13,879 bases of DNA from PGZG01 sp040235405 (GCA_040235405.1 JBECKT010000085.1:1-13879); one strand, 5' to 3'. Shown: positions 7,492 through 13,879, counted from the stretch's first letter. Made by a program: numbers and translations. The notes: generated by a model not told the origin, from the sequence alone.

Positions 7492-8256
7492 GTGTTTGAT
7501 GCAATAGGTTATTTTTTAAGCGCCCTGCGCCTGGCCCGGCAACCCGGGATGCGCCGCTGGGTGATTCTGCCGCTGGCCTTCAACATCCTGCTGTTTACCG
7601 GCCTGTACTGGCTGGCGGGCAGCTCACTGGCGGGCTGGGTCGCCGCGGTCAGCGCCGGCTGGCAGCTGGAGGGTTCATTTGCCTTTCTCAACGGCGTCAT
7701 CACCGCCAGCATCTGGCTGCTGCAGCTGCTGATCTGGCTGGCCCTGCTGATGCTGTTCGCCAGCACCTTCACCATCGCTGTGCAGCTGATCGCCGCGCCC
7801 TTTATGGGCCTGCTGGCAGAACAGGTCGACCGCGAGGTCAGTGGCACAGCACTGCCGCCCGAGTCCATCGCCGCCATGATCCTGCGCACCTTCCGCCGCG
7901 AAGCCCGAAAAACCTGGGACTGGCTCTGGCGCACCATACTGGTGGGGCTGCTGGTACTGGTGCTGCTGTTTATCCCGGTGATCAATATCGTCGCCCCGGT
8001 GATCTGGTTCCTGTGGTCCGGCTGGCTGCTCGGTTTACAGTACGTCGATTACGGTGCCGACACCCGCCAGGTGCCGTTTCCGAGCATGAAAGCCGCCGCC
8101 CGCCGCCAACGTATGCTGGTACTGGGCTTTGGCTGTATTGTGCTGGCCGTGACCATGGTCCCGCTGGTCAATCTGGTGGTTATGCCGGTGGCGGTGATTG
8201 CCGGCGTGCTGATCTGGCATCGGGCGCTGAAACAGCATCTCAGGCCCCCACTGTAG
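7492..8256 (+). CDS. cysZ: Sulfate transporter CysZ (EI24 family membrane protein)
   Basis: Inner-membrane protein that brings sulfate into the cell for cysteine synthesis. The 254-residue length is almost the same as E. coli CysZ. Hydrophobic stretches lie near residues 23-45, 68-104, 146-180 and 207-242. Family-like signatures include GYFLSALRLARQPGMRRWVILPL at the N-terminus (recognised in pieces), APFMGLLAEQVDRE (102-114) and LQYVDYGAD (182-190). The start is GTG at 7492 with GGGAGAG about 5 bases upstream. It is divergent from smc and converges on the TqsA-like gene. Only a REP pair lies between them, and its first bases supply the TAG stop codon. No other cys genes are nearby. Confidence 0.93.
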   Translation: MFDAIGYFLSALRLARQPGMRRWVILPLAFNILLFTGLYWLAGSSLAGWVAAVSAGWQLEGSFAFLNGVITASIWLLQLLIWLALLMLFASTFTIAVQLIAAPFMGLLAEQVDREVSGTALPPESIAAMILRTFRREARKTWDWLWRTILVGLLVLVLLFIPVINIVAPVIWFLWSGWLLGLQYVDYGADTRQVPFPSMKAAARRQRMLVLGFGCIVLAVTMVPLVNLVVMPVAVIAGVLIWHRALKQHLRPPL

Positions 8257-8307
8257 GAGCGGCCGACCGGCCGCGAGAGCCATTCGCCGTCGATCGACGG
8301 CTCCTAC
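8253..8307. repeat. REP inverted pair 2, between convergent cysZ and tqsA-like gene
   Basis: The left arm starts GTAGGAGC and has the core GCGGCCGACCGGCCGC, then GCGA. The right arm has the core GCCGTCGATCGACGGC and ends TCCTAC. It fills nearly the whole space between the two convergent stop codons, and TAG of GTAGGAGC is the cysZ stop. No separate T-run terminator exists here, so the element may serve to end or stabilise both transcripts. That role is inferred. Confidence 0.92.
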
Positions 8308-8310
8308 GGG

Positions 8311-9357
8311 TTACTCTGCGGGTTCCTGCCGGGCCGTGTTCTCCACTTCCGGGCCGAGCAGGATGGCAATCCAGCGGGTATTTTCGTGGGCATCCAGACC
8401 AATGCGCAGAATCATGGTCAGCGGTACTGACAGCACCATGCCCACCGGCCCCAGCACCCAGCCCCAGAATATCAACGAGACGAATACCACCAGCGTCGAC
8501 AGACCCAGACTGCGGCCCATGATGCGCGGCTCGACAAAGTTGCCGATTACCGTATTGATGACAATATATCCGGCCGCCACCAGACCGGCATTAATCGCGC
8601 CGTGCAGCACCCAGGCCAGCAGCACCGCCGGAATTGCCGCCAGAAAGGAACCGATATTGGGGATGTAATTGAACATGAACGCCAGCGCGCCCCAAAGCAG
8701 CGGGTAGTCCACATCCAGCATCCAGACCCAGAGGGTTACCAGCACACCGGTGCCGAGACTGACTACCGATTTGATCGCCAGATACTCCTTCACCCCTTCA
8801 GCGAAGCGGTTAAACGCTTCCAGCCCATTGCTGGCATCCGCCGTAGCGGCACGCACCTTGGCCGGCATGCGTGCGGCTTCCAGCAGAATGAACGCCACCG
8901 CCACCAGAATCAGCAGCGCATTACCCAGCACCGAACCGAACCGGCCCATCAGCTTGCCGGCCAGACCGATGGCGACACCGGGGTCAAAACGCTGCTTCAG
9001 TGACGAGACATCGGTATCAACGCCAAGCTCGGCAAGCAGATTAAGCACGCCTGCGGCGCGCTCGGTCAGCGCCGCCTGGTAGATTGGCAGTTGCTGCATA
9101 AAACCATTAACTGATGCACCCAGCACCGCCATCGACAGCACCGCCACCAGCAGCAAACCGACCATTACCAGCAATACTGCCAGCGCTTCCGGGACGCGCC
9201 GCGCCGCCAGCCAGTTAACCGCCGGCGCACAGACAATGCTGATAAAAATCGCCAGCAGAAACGGCTCCAGCAGATCCGACGCTGCCTTCATTCCTGCCAG
9301 CACGATAACCACGGCCGCCAGCATGATCGGTACCGGCCAACGAATTGTCTGAATCAT
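8311..9357 (-). CDS. AI-2E family transporter, TqsA-like
   Basis: Polytopic inner-membrane protein of the AI-2E (PerM/YdiK/TqsA) family. TqsA in E. coli has been linked to autoinducer-2 export, while other members move ions or other solutes, so the substrate here is open. With ATG at 9357 it has 348 residues, typical for the family. Several hydrophobic spans are seen (about 8-45, 58-82, 145-162, 197-216, 218-270 and 284-322), with a soluble stretch between. FNYIPNIGSFLAAIP (229-243) and NFVEPRIMGRSLGLSTLVV (273-291), followed by SLIFWGW and GPVGMVLSVPLT, closely resemble TqsA as I remember it. The frame continues to an ATG at 9378, but the ATG at 9357 has GGGAG 5 bases upstream and leaves room for the divergent promoter. 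The gene converges on cysZ and diverges from the DUF2914 gene. I leave the symbol blank because function is unproven. Confidence 0.88.
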   Translation of the reverse strand: MIQTIRWPVPIMLAAVVIVLAGMKAASDLLEPFLLAIFISIVCAPAVNWLAARRVPEALAVLLVMVGLLLVAVLSMAVLGASVNGFMQQLPIYQAALTERAAGVLNLLAELGVDTDVSSLKQRFDPGVAIGLAGKLMGRFGSVLGNALLILVAVAFILLEAARMPAKVRAATADASNGLEAFNRFAEGVKEYLAIKSVVSLGTGVLVTLWVWMLDVDYPLLWGALAFMFNYIPNIGSFLAAIPAVLLAWVLHGAINAGLVAAGYIVINTVIGNFVEPRIMGRSLGLSTLVVFVSLIFWGWVLGPVGMVLSVPLTMILRIGLDAHENTRWIAILLGPEVENTARQEPAE

Positions 9358-9369
9358 GAACTCTCCCGC

Positions 9370-9397
9370 TTGCCCCATCCTCAGGTCGGCCTATGAT
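9370..9397 (+). promoter_or_regulatory. Probable promoter of the DUF2914-type gene
   Basis: A -10 element TATGAT (9392-9397) is preceded by TTGCCC (9370-9375) with a 16-base spacer, a fair sigma-70 match. Transcription would begin near 9404, giving a leader of about 18 bases before the ATG at 9422, with GCGGGG as ribosome binding site. The -35 lies just upstream of the divergent tqsA-like gene. Confidence 0.5.
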
Positions 9398-9421
9398 ACG
9401 GGCTTTATTGCGGGGTGCGTC

Positions 9422-10300
9422 ATGCGAATTCTTGTTCTGTTGCTGATTTCAATGACAGCGGCACTGGCACAGGCGGAATGCCGGTTGGCCCTGCCACGGG
9501 CCGGTTTTGCCGATGCCATCAGCGAACGGGAACCGGTCGGCGATGGCAGCGCGCCGGGCGAGCGGCTGTGGTTTTTTACTGAAGTCATCGACGGCGGCGG
9601 CGAAACGCTCTATCACCAGTGGTACCGCAATGGCGAAGAGGATGTGCGCATTCGCCTTGAAATTGGCGGTGATCGCTGGCGCACCTGGTCAGGACACCGC
9701 TGGCAGGCAGGCGCGCGTTATACGGTGCGGGTTTTGACTGAATCCGGCTGTGATCTCGGCGAATACGGCCTGATGGCACAAGACAGCGGCAACGATATTC
9801 TCGCCAGCGCCCGCACGCTGCTGGCCAGTGGTGACATCGTCGGCGCCAGACTGAAAGTGCGCAGCGCCCAGGAAAGCGGCAACCAGAGCCCGAGCCTGCG
9901 CCGCTTTATCGATGAGGAGCTGGCGCTGGCAGAGCTGGAAAAGGATATCGCTGCAGACAACCTTTACCTCGCCGGCGGCCGGCTCGACAGCCTGCAACAA
10001 CAGCCCCTGTCCGCGACCAATCGCGACAAGCTGGAAACGCTGCGGCAGCGCCACGCGCAACGGCTAAGTGTGCTCGAGAATGAAATGAACCAGAGACTGA
10101 TGGCCCTGCAGCGGACGCTGGCCGGAATGCCGTCGAGCACATCCTGTCAGAGCAAGGTGGAAAACGCCGAATGGCTGCCAGAACCGGAACGGCAAATCCT
10201 GATGATTACCGGGCAGGAACAGGCAGACAGAAAGCAGATCATCGAACTGCTTGACCAACGCACCGGCAAACTCCACCGGATCGAGCGGCCCTGCCTGTAA
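9422..10300 (+). CDS. Secreted DUF2914-type protein with helical C-terminal region
   Basis: 292-residue protein of unknown function. Residues 1-18 form a typical Sec signal peptide (MRILVLLLISMTAALAQA, cleavage before Glu19). Cys20 is preceded by Glu, so there is no lipobox. Residues about 47-105 match the pattern I know for DUF2914: LWFFTEV (49-55), H65xW67, RWRTWS (85-90) and a following TVRV. Residues about 125-285 are charged and predicted largely helical (LEKDIAADNLYLAGGRL and LETLRQRHAQRLSVLENE), perhaps a coiled coil. Four cysteines remain after cleavage (20, 110, 242, 291) and could form disulfides in the periplasm. The frame is open to an ATG at 9356, but only the 9422 start gives a signal peptide directly and has GGGG about 6 bases upstream. 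It is divergent from the tqsA-like gene and ends 17 bases from the convergent repeat-protein gene. Confidence 0.85.
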   Translation: MRILVLLLISMTAALAQAECRLALPRAGFADAISEREPVGDGSAPGERLWFFTEVIDGGGETLYHQWYRNGEEDVRIRLEIGGDRWRTWSGHRWQAGARYTVRVLTESGCDLGEYGLMAQDSGNDILASARTLLASGDIVGARLKVRSAQESGNQSPSLRRFIDEELALAELEKDIAADNLYLAGGRLDSLQQQPLSATNRDKLETLRQRHAQRLSVLENEMNQRLMALQRTLAGMPSSTSCQSKVENAEWLPEPERQILMITGQEQADRKQIIELLDQRTGKLHRIERPCL

Positions 10301-10317
10301 TCCGCTGATCCGGGGAT

Positions 10318-10878
10318 TTATTCGCTCAACTTGCTGCCCGGCGGGGCAATGGACAGATGGCTGATGTCCGGTGTCACCGGCGGCTTTTCATCCTTCTTTT
10401 GCCCCATGTCCGAACCCGGCGGAGCAACACTGAAATGGCTGACATCCGGCACAATCGGTGGCGGCCCTTCATACTTGTCCGCCAACTCTGCGCCGGTTGG
10501 CGCCACTTCGAACGGGCCGCTGAAACCGGTGCCTCCCATGCGGATAGTCCCCACGGTTTCCAGTGATCCACCCTTGACTGGCGCCGGTGTTTCCTCCGCA
10601 GGCGCAGGGCTGGCCGCAGGCTCGGCCGGGGCCGCCGCCTCCTCACCAACCCGCTCCAGATCACAAAGCGCGCCAGCCTGTTTCATCACGGCACGGAATT
10701 TCATCGCCGTGGCCTGATCGGCGCCTTTCTTGACCACCACGCGCTTGCCGGAAAACAGCGCCTCGACCTTGCTGATATCCATCCTGAACGCCGCCGCAAG
10801 GTTCTCTCGCACCCGGGCAGGATCAGCCCCGGCGACCGTTTCGCCAGCAAACACCACGTTGAATCGGGCTTCGCTCAT
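10318..10878 (-). CDS. Small conserved-type protein with three 26-residue C-terminal repeats
   Basis: 186-residue cytoplasmic-looking protein with no named function that I can give. Residues 1-75 form a compact domain (RFNVVFAGETVAG, then VRENLAAAF, VEALFSGKRVVVKKG and A-KF--VMKQAGA). I recall this pattern as the N-terminal domain of various gammaproteobacterial proteins. Residues 76-105 are an Ala/Pro/Glu linker. The C-terminus repeats with a 26-residue period: EVAPTGAEL (124-132), then PDVSHFSVAPPGS (144-156) and PDISHLSIAPPGS (170-182). The frame is open to a GTG at 10905. I chose ATG 10878 because it begins directly at the conserved domain, though the ribosome binding site (AGAGAT) is weak for either. 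It starts 48 bases after the GMC oxidoreductase stop on the same strand, so co-transcription is likely. It converges closely with the DUF2914 gene. Confidence 0.85.
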   Translation of the reverse strand: MSEARFNVVFAGETVAGADPARVRENLAAAFRMDISKVEALFSGKRVVVKKGADQATAMKFRAVMKQAGALCDLERVGEEAAAPAEPAASPAPAEETPAPVKGGSLETVGTIRMGGTGFSGPFEVAPTGAELADKYEGPPPIVPDVSHFSVAPPGSDMGQKKDEKPPVTPDISHLSIAPPGSKLSE

Positions 10879-10926
10879 CTGCAATCTCTGTATCCCGTTT
10901 GCCACAGATTAGGCCGGGTATGGTGC

Positions 10927-12492
10927 TCAGGCAATCCGTGCGGCGGCATATTCCGCCAGCGCGGCAATGGTCTTCGACGGGTTCAGACCCAATGCGGTCG
11001 GTACCACGGCGCCATCCATGACAAACAGGTTCGGGTAGCCGAACACCTCGCCACGATCATCGACCACGCCCTGACTGGCATGGTCAGCCATATTGCAGCC
11101 ACCCAGCGGATGCGGGGTGACCAGATTGCGGAACCAGCGCCAGGTCGCCGGGGTTGCCGCTTTACCACCGGTGGCTTCGGTCAGTTTCATGTGCATATCC
11201 GCCAGCCCCTGCACCGCCTGCTCGGCCTTGCGGTAATTCCACTTCAACCTCAATTGATCCTTGCGCCATGGCATCAGCCAGCGCCGGCCAAGATAGAACT
11301 GACCGCCCGGCTCATCCACCGCCTGACCGAACCAGGGCATCAGCCGCCGGGCCGGATCGCTGCGATCGGCAGTACGTTCCAGCGCCCGGCCAAGCCGGGT
11401 ATTGCGCAGGCGGGAATGGCGACCACCCCGCTCCATCAGATTGCCAAGCAGATCCGGGAAGCCGCCGTCTTCGACAAAGAATCGCGCGCCGGCTTCGCTG
11501 CCATCAAGAAAGTCGATGGCGGCAGAAATAGTCGGCCCACGGGTCGGCGAGACATCCCGGTCGGCATACCAGGCCGGGGTCATGAAATCACCGTTGGAGG
11601 TCCAGCCCTGACCGAGCCGGGCACTCAGTTTCGGCAAGGTGCGGTACTGATCGCGACAACGCAGCAGCAGCTCGGTGGAGCCGATGCTGCCGGCGCAGAT
11701 AAACACCCGCTCGGCCTTCAGGCTGATACTGCGGCGCCCTTCAAGATCACGCACCTGCAGCCGGTAACCGCTGCCCTCCGGGGTAATGCAGCGGACCTGA
11801 TGCAGAGCCCGCACCTGGGCGCCAAGCTGCTCGGCGCGGGCCAGGTAGTTCAGATCCAGGGTGTTCTTGGCCTGGGTCGGGCAGCCGATATCGCAATTAC
11901 CGCAATGGGTGCAGGTGCCCTGCTCGACGCCCTGATCGTTGACCCAGCGCTTGGAGTGACGGGTGTCATGGGGATCGTCAAGGCCGTAGTGCCAATCCGG
12001 ATCAAAGGTCACCGCCTGCGGCACCAGGCTGAAGCGATCACTGGCGCCGATCCTGTCAGCGGCTTCCTGCATCAGCCGGGTTCGGGCGGTGAGCTGGTTC
12101 AGCGGCAGGCGCTGTACCGACATCATCTGCGCCACCGTGTCGTAATGCGGCTTCAGGGCGGCATAGCGAATCGCCGCCGGCCAGCCGTTCGCGAAAATCT
12201 CCGGCCTGGCATCAATCGAGACATTGGCATAGATCAGCGACCCGCCACCGACCCCGGCGCCCTGGGCCACACTCATATCACCGAAGTAGCGAAAATCCAG
12301 CCAGCCGTTCTGGTGCTCGGGCTCATCCTCGTCCCAGAGCCAGTGCTTCTGGCTGACACTGGGGTAATCCTCCGGCTGCCAGCGACGGCCGCGTTCCAGC
12401 ACCAGCACCCGGGCGCCCTTCTCCGCCAACCGGCAGGCCATTACCGCCCCGCCAAAACCACTGCCGATCACAATGCTGTCGAAATCACTCAT
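10927..12492 (-). CDS. GMC-family FAD oxidoreductase with ferredoxin-like Cys cluster
   Basis: 521-residue flavoenzyme of the glucose-methanol-choline family, nearest in look to cholesterol-oxidase-type members. The N-terminal Rossmann motif VIGSGFGG (8-15) is followed by a strand ending VLERG, and by GAGVGGGSLIYANV (78-91). C-terminal motifs are HPLGGCNM with the likely catalytic His461, then NLFVMDGAVVPTALGLNPS with Asn504. Residues 194-205 carry CTHCGNCDIGCP, spaced like a 4Fe-4S ferredoxin site (Cys194, 197, 200, 204). No signal peptide or twin-arginine motif is seen, so it should be cytoplasmic. The substrate cannot be told from sequence; a hydroxylated lipid or steroid-like alcohol is one possibility. 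ATG at 12492 has AGGGA 8 bases upstream. A REP pair begins 43 bases upstream of the start, and the repeat-protein gene follows downstream. It is divergent from the PanE-like gene. Confidence 0.9.
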   Translation of the reverse strand: MSDFDSIVIGSGFGGAVMACRLAEKGARVLVLERGRRWQPEDYPSVSQKHWLWDEDEPEHQNGWLDFRYFGDMSVAQGAGVGGGSLIYANVSIDARPEIFANGWPAAIRYAALKPHYDTVAQMMSVQRLPLNQLTARTRLMQEAADRIGASDRFSLVPQAVTFDPDWHYGLDDPHDTRHSKRWVNDQGVEQGTCTHCGNCDIGCPTQAKNTLDLNYLARAEQLGAQVRALHQVRCITPEGSGYRLQVRDLEGRRSISLKAERVFICAGSIGSTELLLRCRDQYRTLPKLSARLGQGWTSNGDFMTPAWYADRDVSPTRGPTISAAIDFLDGSEAGARFFVEDGGFPDLLGNLMERGGRHSRLRNTRLGRALERTADRSDPARRLMPWFGQAVDEPGGQFYLGRRWLMPWRKDQLRLKWNYRKAEQAVQGLADMHMKLTEATGGKAATPATWRWFRNLVTPHPLGGCNMADHASQGVVDDRGEVFGYPNLFVMDGAVVPTALGLNPSKTIAALAEYAAARIA

Positions 12493-12535
12493 GCGCGCTT
12501 CCCTGTGCCGATTAACCTCAAAAATCCCAATTACC

Positions 12536-12600
12536 TGTAGGAGCGGCCGATCGGCCGCGATTGCCCCGGCGTGAATTGCGGCCGGTCGGCCGCTCCTACA
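12536..12600. repeat. REP inverted pair 3, in a divergent promoter region
   Basis: The left arm is GTAGGAGC joined to the core GCGGCCGATCGGCCGC (a perfect palindrome) and then GA. The right arm is GCGGCCGGTCGGCCGC followed by TCCTACA. The arms are near-perfect inverted copies around an 18-base centre. Unlike the other pairs it lies upstream of both flanking genes. If the GMC promoter is in the AT-rich zone beyond it, the element is transcribed as part of the GMC 5' leader. Confidence 0.93.
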
Positions 12601-12618
12601 ATAGATATCATAGGTTCC

Positions 12619-12647
12619 TTAATAATTTCATAAGGTTGGAATATAGT
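12619..12647. promoter_or_regulatory. AT-rich zone with overlapping divergent promoter candidates
   Basis: Bases 12601-12660 are only about 28% GC by hand count, far below the window. On the + strand TTAATA (12619-12624), a 17-base gap and TATAGT (12642-12647) form a fair sigma-70 promoter for the PanE-like gene, with about 115 bases of leader. On the - strand TATATT (12645-12640), with TAGTCA 17 bases upstream, could serve the GMC gene. The two -10 boxes share bases, so polymerases would compete. Confidence 0.45.
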
Positions 12648-12767
12648 CTTGATGTTGCTTCCTGACTACAAGCCGATGCTTTTCTGAATGTCTATCTAAT
12701 GGCTTAATGAGGCAAGCCCGCCGCCGCAGCAACGGCCTCTGTGACGGCTATCAATAACGGGGGAAGC

Positions 12768-13700
12768 ATGCGACAACGCATTCTGATCATCGGCAGTGGC
12801 GCCGTCGGCGCCGTCTACGGCCACCATCTGGTCAAGGCCGGCTGCCAGGTCAACTATCTGGTCCGCAGCAAGCAAAGCAGCAACAGCACCATGCCGCGCG
12901 ATCTTTACCAGTACCGCCTGCTCGGCAAAACCACGGTGCAACGCCAGCACCTGCGGGTGATCGACAGGGCCTACCGGGACTGGGACCAGGTCTGGCTGAC
13001 CCTGCCCTCCGATGCACTCGATTCTGCCTGGCTAGCCGAACAGCTGGCGGTATTCGACCCGGACACCCCGCTGATCAGCTGGACTCCGGATTTCCGCGAT
13101 GGCGAAAAGCTGGCGACGCTGTATAAAGGCCCGATTCAATACGGCCTGATCGGCCTGATCAGTTTCCACACCCCGCTGCCGGGCACTTCGTCAACCGGTG
13201 AAGGCTTCGGCTACCTGCTACCACCACGCTCGGCCATGCTCGACAACAGCCGCGCCGGCCAACAGGCCGCCGCCCTGCTCCGCGCTGGCGGCGTCCCGGC
13301 GGTTGCCCTGAAGGACCTGCCGTGGATGGGGGCCCGCTCCACCGCCCTGATGATCCCGTCGATTGCCGCGCTGGAACTGGCTGGCTGGTCGTTGCAGGCG
13401 GTGCGCTCCGGCGTGTGGCTGAACATTGCCTGCGCCGCCGCGCGCGAAGCGACCGTGATCAGCGCCGCCTATCTTGGCCGCGAGGCCGGCATGGCGGCAA
13501 AACTGCCGCAACCGCTGCTGATGAATGTGATGACGCGACTGGCGCCGAAGGTGATGCCGTTCCCGCTGGAGATTTATCTGCAGTACCACTTCAGCAAGGT
13601 CGGCGTGCAGACCCGGTTGATGCTGGACCACTGGATTGAAGAAGGACACCGGCGCCGATTGCCGACTGGCTCATTGCAGGAGTTGCGGGCGGGGCTTTGA
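12768..13700 (+). CDS. Ketopantoate reductase (ApbA/PanE)-like protein with degenerate active site
   Basis: 310-residue protein with the N-terminal NADP-binding Rossmann fold of the ApbA/PanE family: RILIIGSGAVGAVYG (GxGxxG at 9-14), a second strand NYLVR with Arg33, and VWLTLPSDAL. The C-terminal helical half shows VGVQTRLMLDHWIEEG. True PanE reduces ketopantoate to pantoate for coenzyme A. By hand alignment the residues known from E. coli PanE are not evident. The QNG/HNG region (Asn98) reads SWTPDFRDG. The Lys176 region reads WMGARSTALMIPS, and the Glu256 region TEID reads QTRLMLD. Another reaction or a non-catalytic role is therefore likely, and I give no symbol. The frame is open to a GTG at 12741. 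ATG 12768 is preferred because MRQRILIIG is the normal family start and GGGGGAAG precedes it. It is divergent from the GMC gene. Confidence 0.85.
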   Translation: MRQRILIIGSGAVGAVYGHHLVKAGCQVNYLVRSKQSSNSTMPRDLYQYRLLGKTTVQRQHLRVIDRAYRDWDQVWLTLPSDALDSAWLAEQLAVFDPDTPLISWTPDFRDGEKLATLYKGPIQYGLIGLISFHTPLPGTSSTGEGFGYLLPPRSAMLDNSRAGQQAAALLRAGGVPAVALKDLPWMGARSTALMIPSIAALELAGWSLQAVRSGVWLNIACAAAREATVISAAYLGREAGMAAKLPQPLLMNVMTRLAPKVMPFPLEIYLQYHFSKVGVQTRLMLDHWIEEGHRRRLPTGSLQELRAGL

Positions 13701-13713
13701 TTTTTTCCTGGTC

Positions 13714-13764
13714 AACTTCAAAAGCGGATTAACTTCTATAGCGGCATAACTTCACCACCGTGCC
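13714..13764. repeat. Short degenerate direct repeat (about 17-bp period)
   Basis: AACTTCAAAAGCGGATT (13714-13730) is followed directly by AACTTCTATAGCGGCAT (13731-13747), with 13 of 17 bases matching. AACTTC then recurs at 13748. It lies just after the PanE-like stop codon in a non-coding stretch. It could be a binding-site cluster or chance. No terminator with a T-run was found here beyond TTTTTT at 13701-13706, which has no clear hairpin before it. Confidence 0.4.
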
Positions 13765-13789
13765 AGGGCGCCACCGCGCGTCATTATCC

Positions 13790-13852
13790 GTAGGAGCGGC
13801 CGATCGGCCGCGATTCTTCCGGACCAGATCGCGGTCGATCGACCGCTCCTAC
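13790..13852. repeat. REP inverted pair 4, near the right window edge
   Basis: The left arm is GTAGGAGC joined to GCGGCCGATCGGCCGC and then GA, the same as in pair 3. The right arm has the core GCGGTCGATCGACCGC (a perfect 16-base palindrome) followed by TCCTAC. It lies 89 bases after the PanE-like gene. The next gene is outside the window. Bases 13853-13879 show nothing further. Confidence 0.92.
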
Positions 13853-13879
13853 AAGTTATTCAGAGGTTCACCATCAAAT

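Noticed and set aside
10299..10318. AATCC/GGATT inverted repeat between convergent stops as a terminator
   Set aside because: Only 5 paired bases around a 10-base loop and no T-run, so too weak to call.
11080..12540. 486-codon open frame on the + strand opposite the GMC gene
   Set aside because: The opposite strand has full GMC motifs from Rossmann fold to HPLGGC and NPS, so this frame is a shadow.
12652..12687. 11-codon ATG frame (MLLPDYKPMLF) as a possible leader peptide
   Set aside because: No ribosome binding site, and it sits at or before the likely transcription start of the PanE-like gene. There is no amino-acid bias typical of attenuators.
12709..12738. GAGGC...GCCTC inverted repeat in the PanE-like leader as a riboswitch
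   Set aside because: A 5-base stem with a long loop and no recognisable aptamer or terminator fold.

Overview
The window looks like a chromosomal segment of a GC-rich (about 60%) gammaproteobacterium, most likely from the Pseudomonadales or a close relative. The reasons are the smc-zipA-ligA gene order, a long Pseudomonas-type NAD-dependent DNA ligase, and several inverted-pair REP elements built on the GTAGGAGC...GCTCCTAC theme. I cannot resolve the genus from sequence alone. Twelve-letter motif reading and hand counts were used throughout; no search was run.

Layout. Bases 1-213 hold the 3' end of an unrecognised, very acidic, tryptophan-rich protein gene on the + strand. A nearly symmetric hairpin terminator (271-304) separates it from the convergent smc-zipA-ligA cluster on the - strand (7304 down to 332). 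This cluster encodes chromosome condensation (SMC), division-septum assembly (ZipA) and DNA ligation (LigA). Between smc and zipA lies a REP pair directly abutted by five copies of a 12-bp tandem repeat. Most of ligA is clearly lower in GC than everything around it. Divergent from smc is cysZ (sulfate uptake), whose stop codon is part of a REP element. The convergent neighbour is a TqsA-like AI-2E family membrane protein. Back to back with that is a secreted DUF2914-type protein. It converges on a small protein with a conserved-looking N-terminal domain and three 26-residue C-terminal repeats. That small gene lies 48 bases downstream of a GMC-family flavin oxidoreductase carrying a ferredoxin-like cysteine cluster, and the two may form an operon. 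A 275-base divergent region with another REP pair and an AT-rich promoter zone leads to a ketopantoate-reductase-like protein that seems to lack the known catalytic residues. The window ends with a short degenerate repeat and a fourth REP pair.

Function as a whole. The left half is core cell-cycle and DNA maintenance. The right half is a set of loosely related envelope and redox genes with no clear joint pathway. I see no phage, plasmid, CRISPR, toxin-antitoxin or defence genes, no tRNA or rRNA, and no transposase, including none of the RAYT type that mobilises REPs. No gene-free stretch exceeds 300 bases. I did not find a convincing new multi-gene system. The items most worth checking are the mosaic ligA, the REP and tandem-repeat junction inside the smc operon, the 26-residue repeat protein, and the degenerate PanE-like protein next to the Fe-S-motif GMC oxidoreductase.
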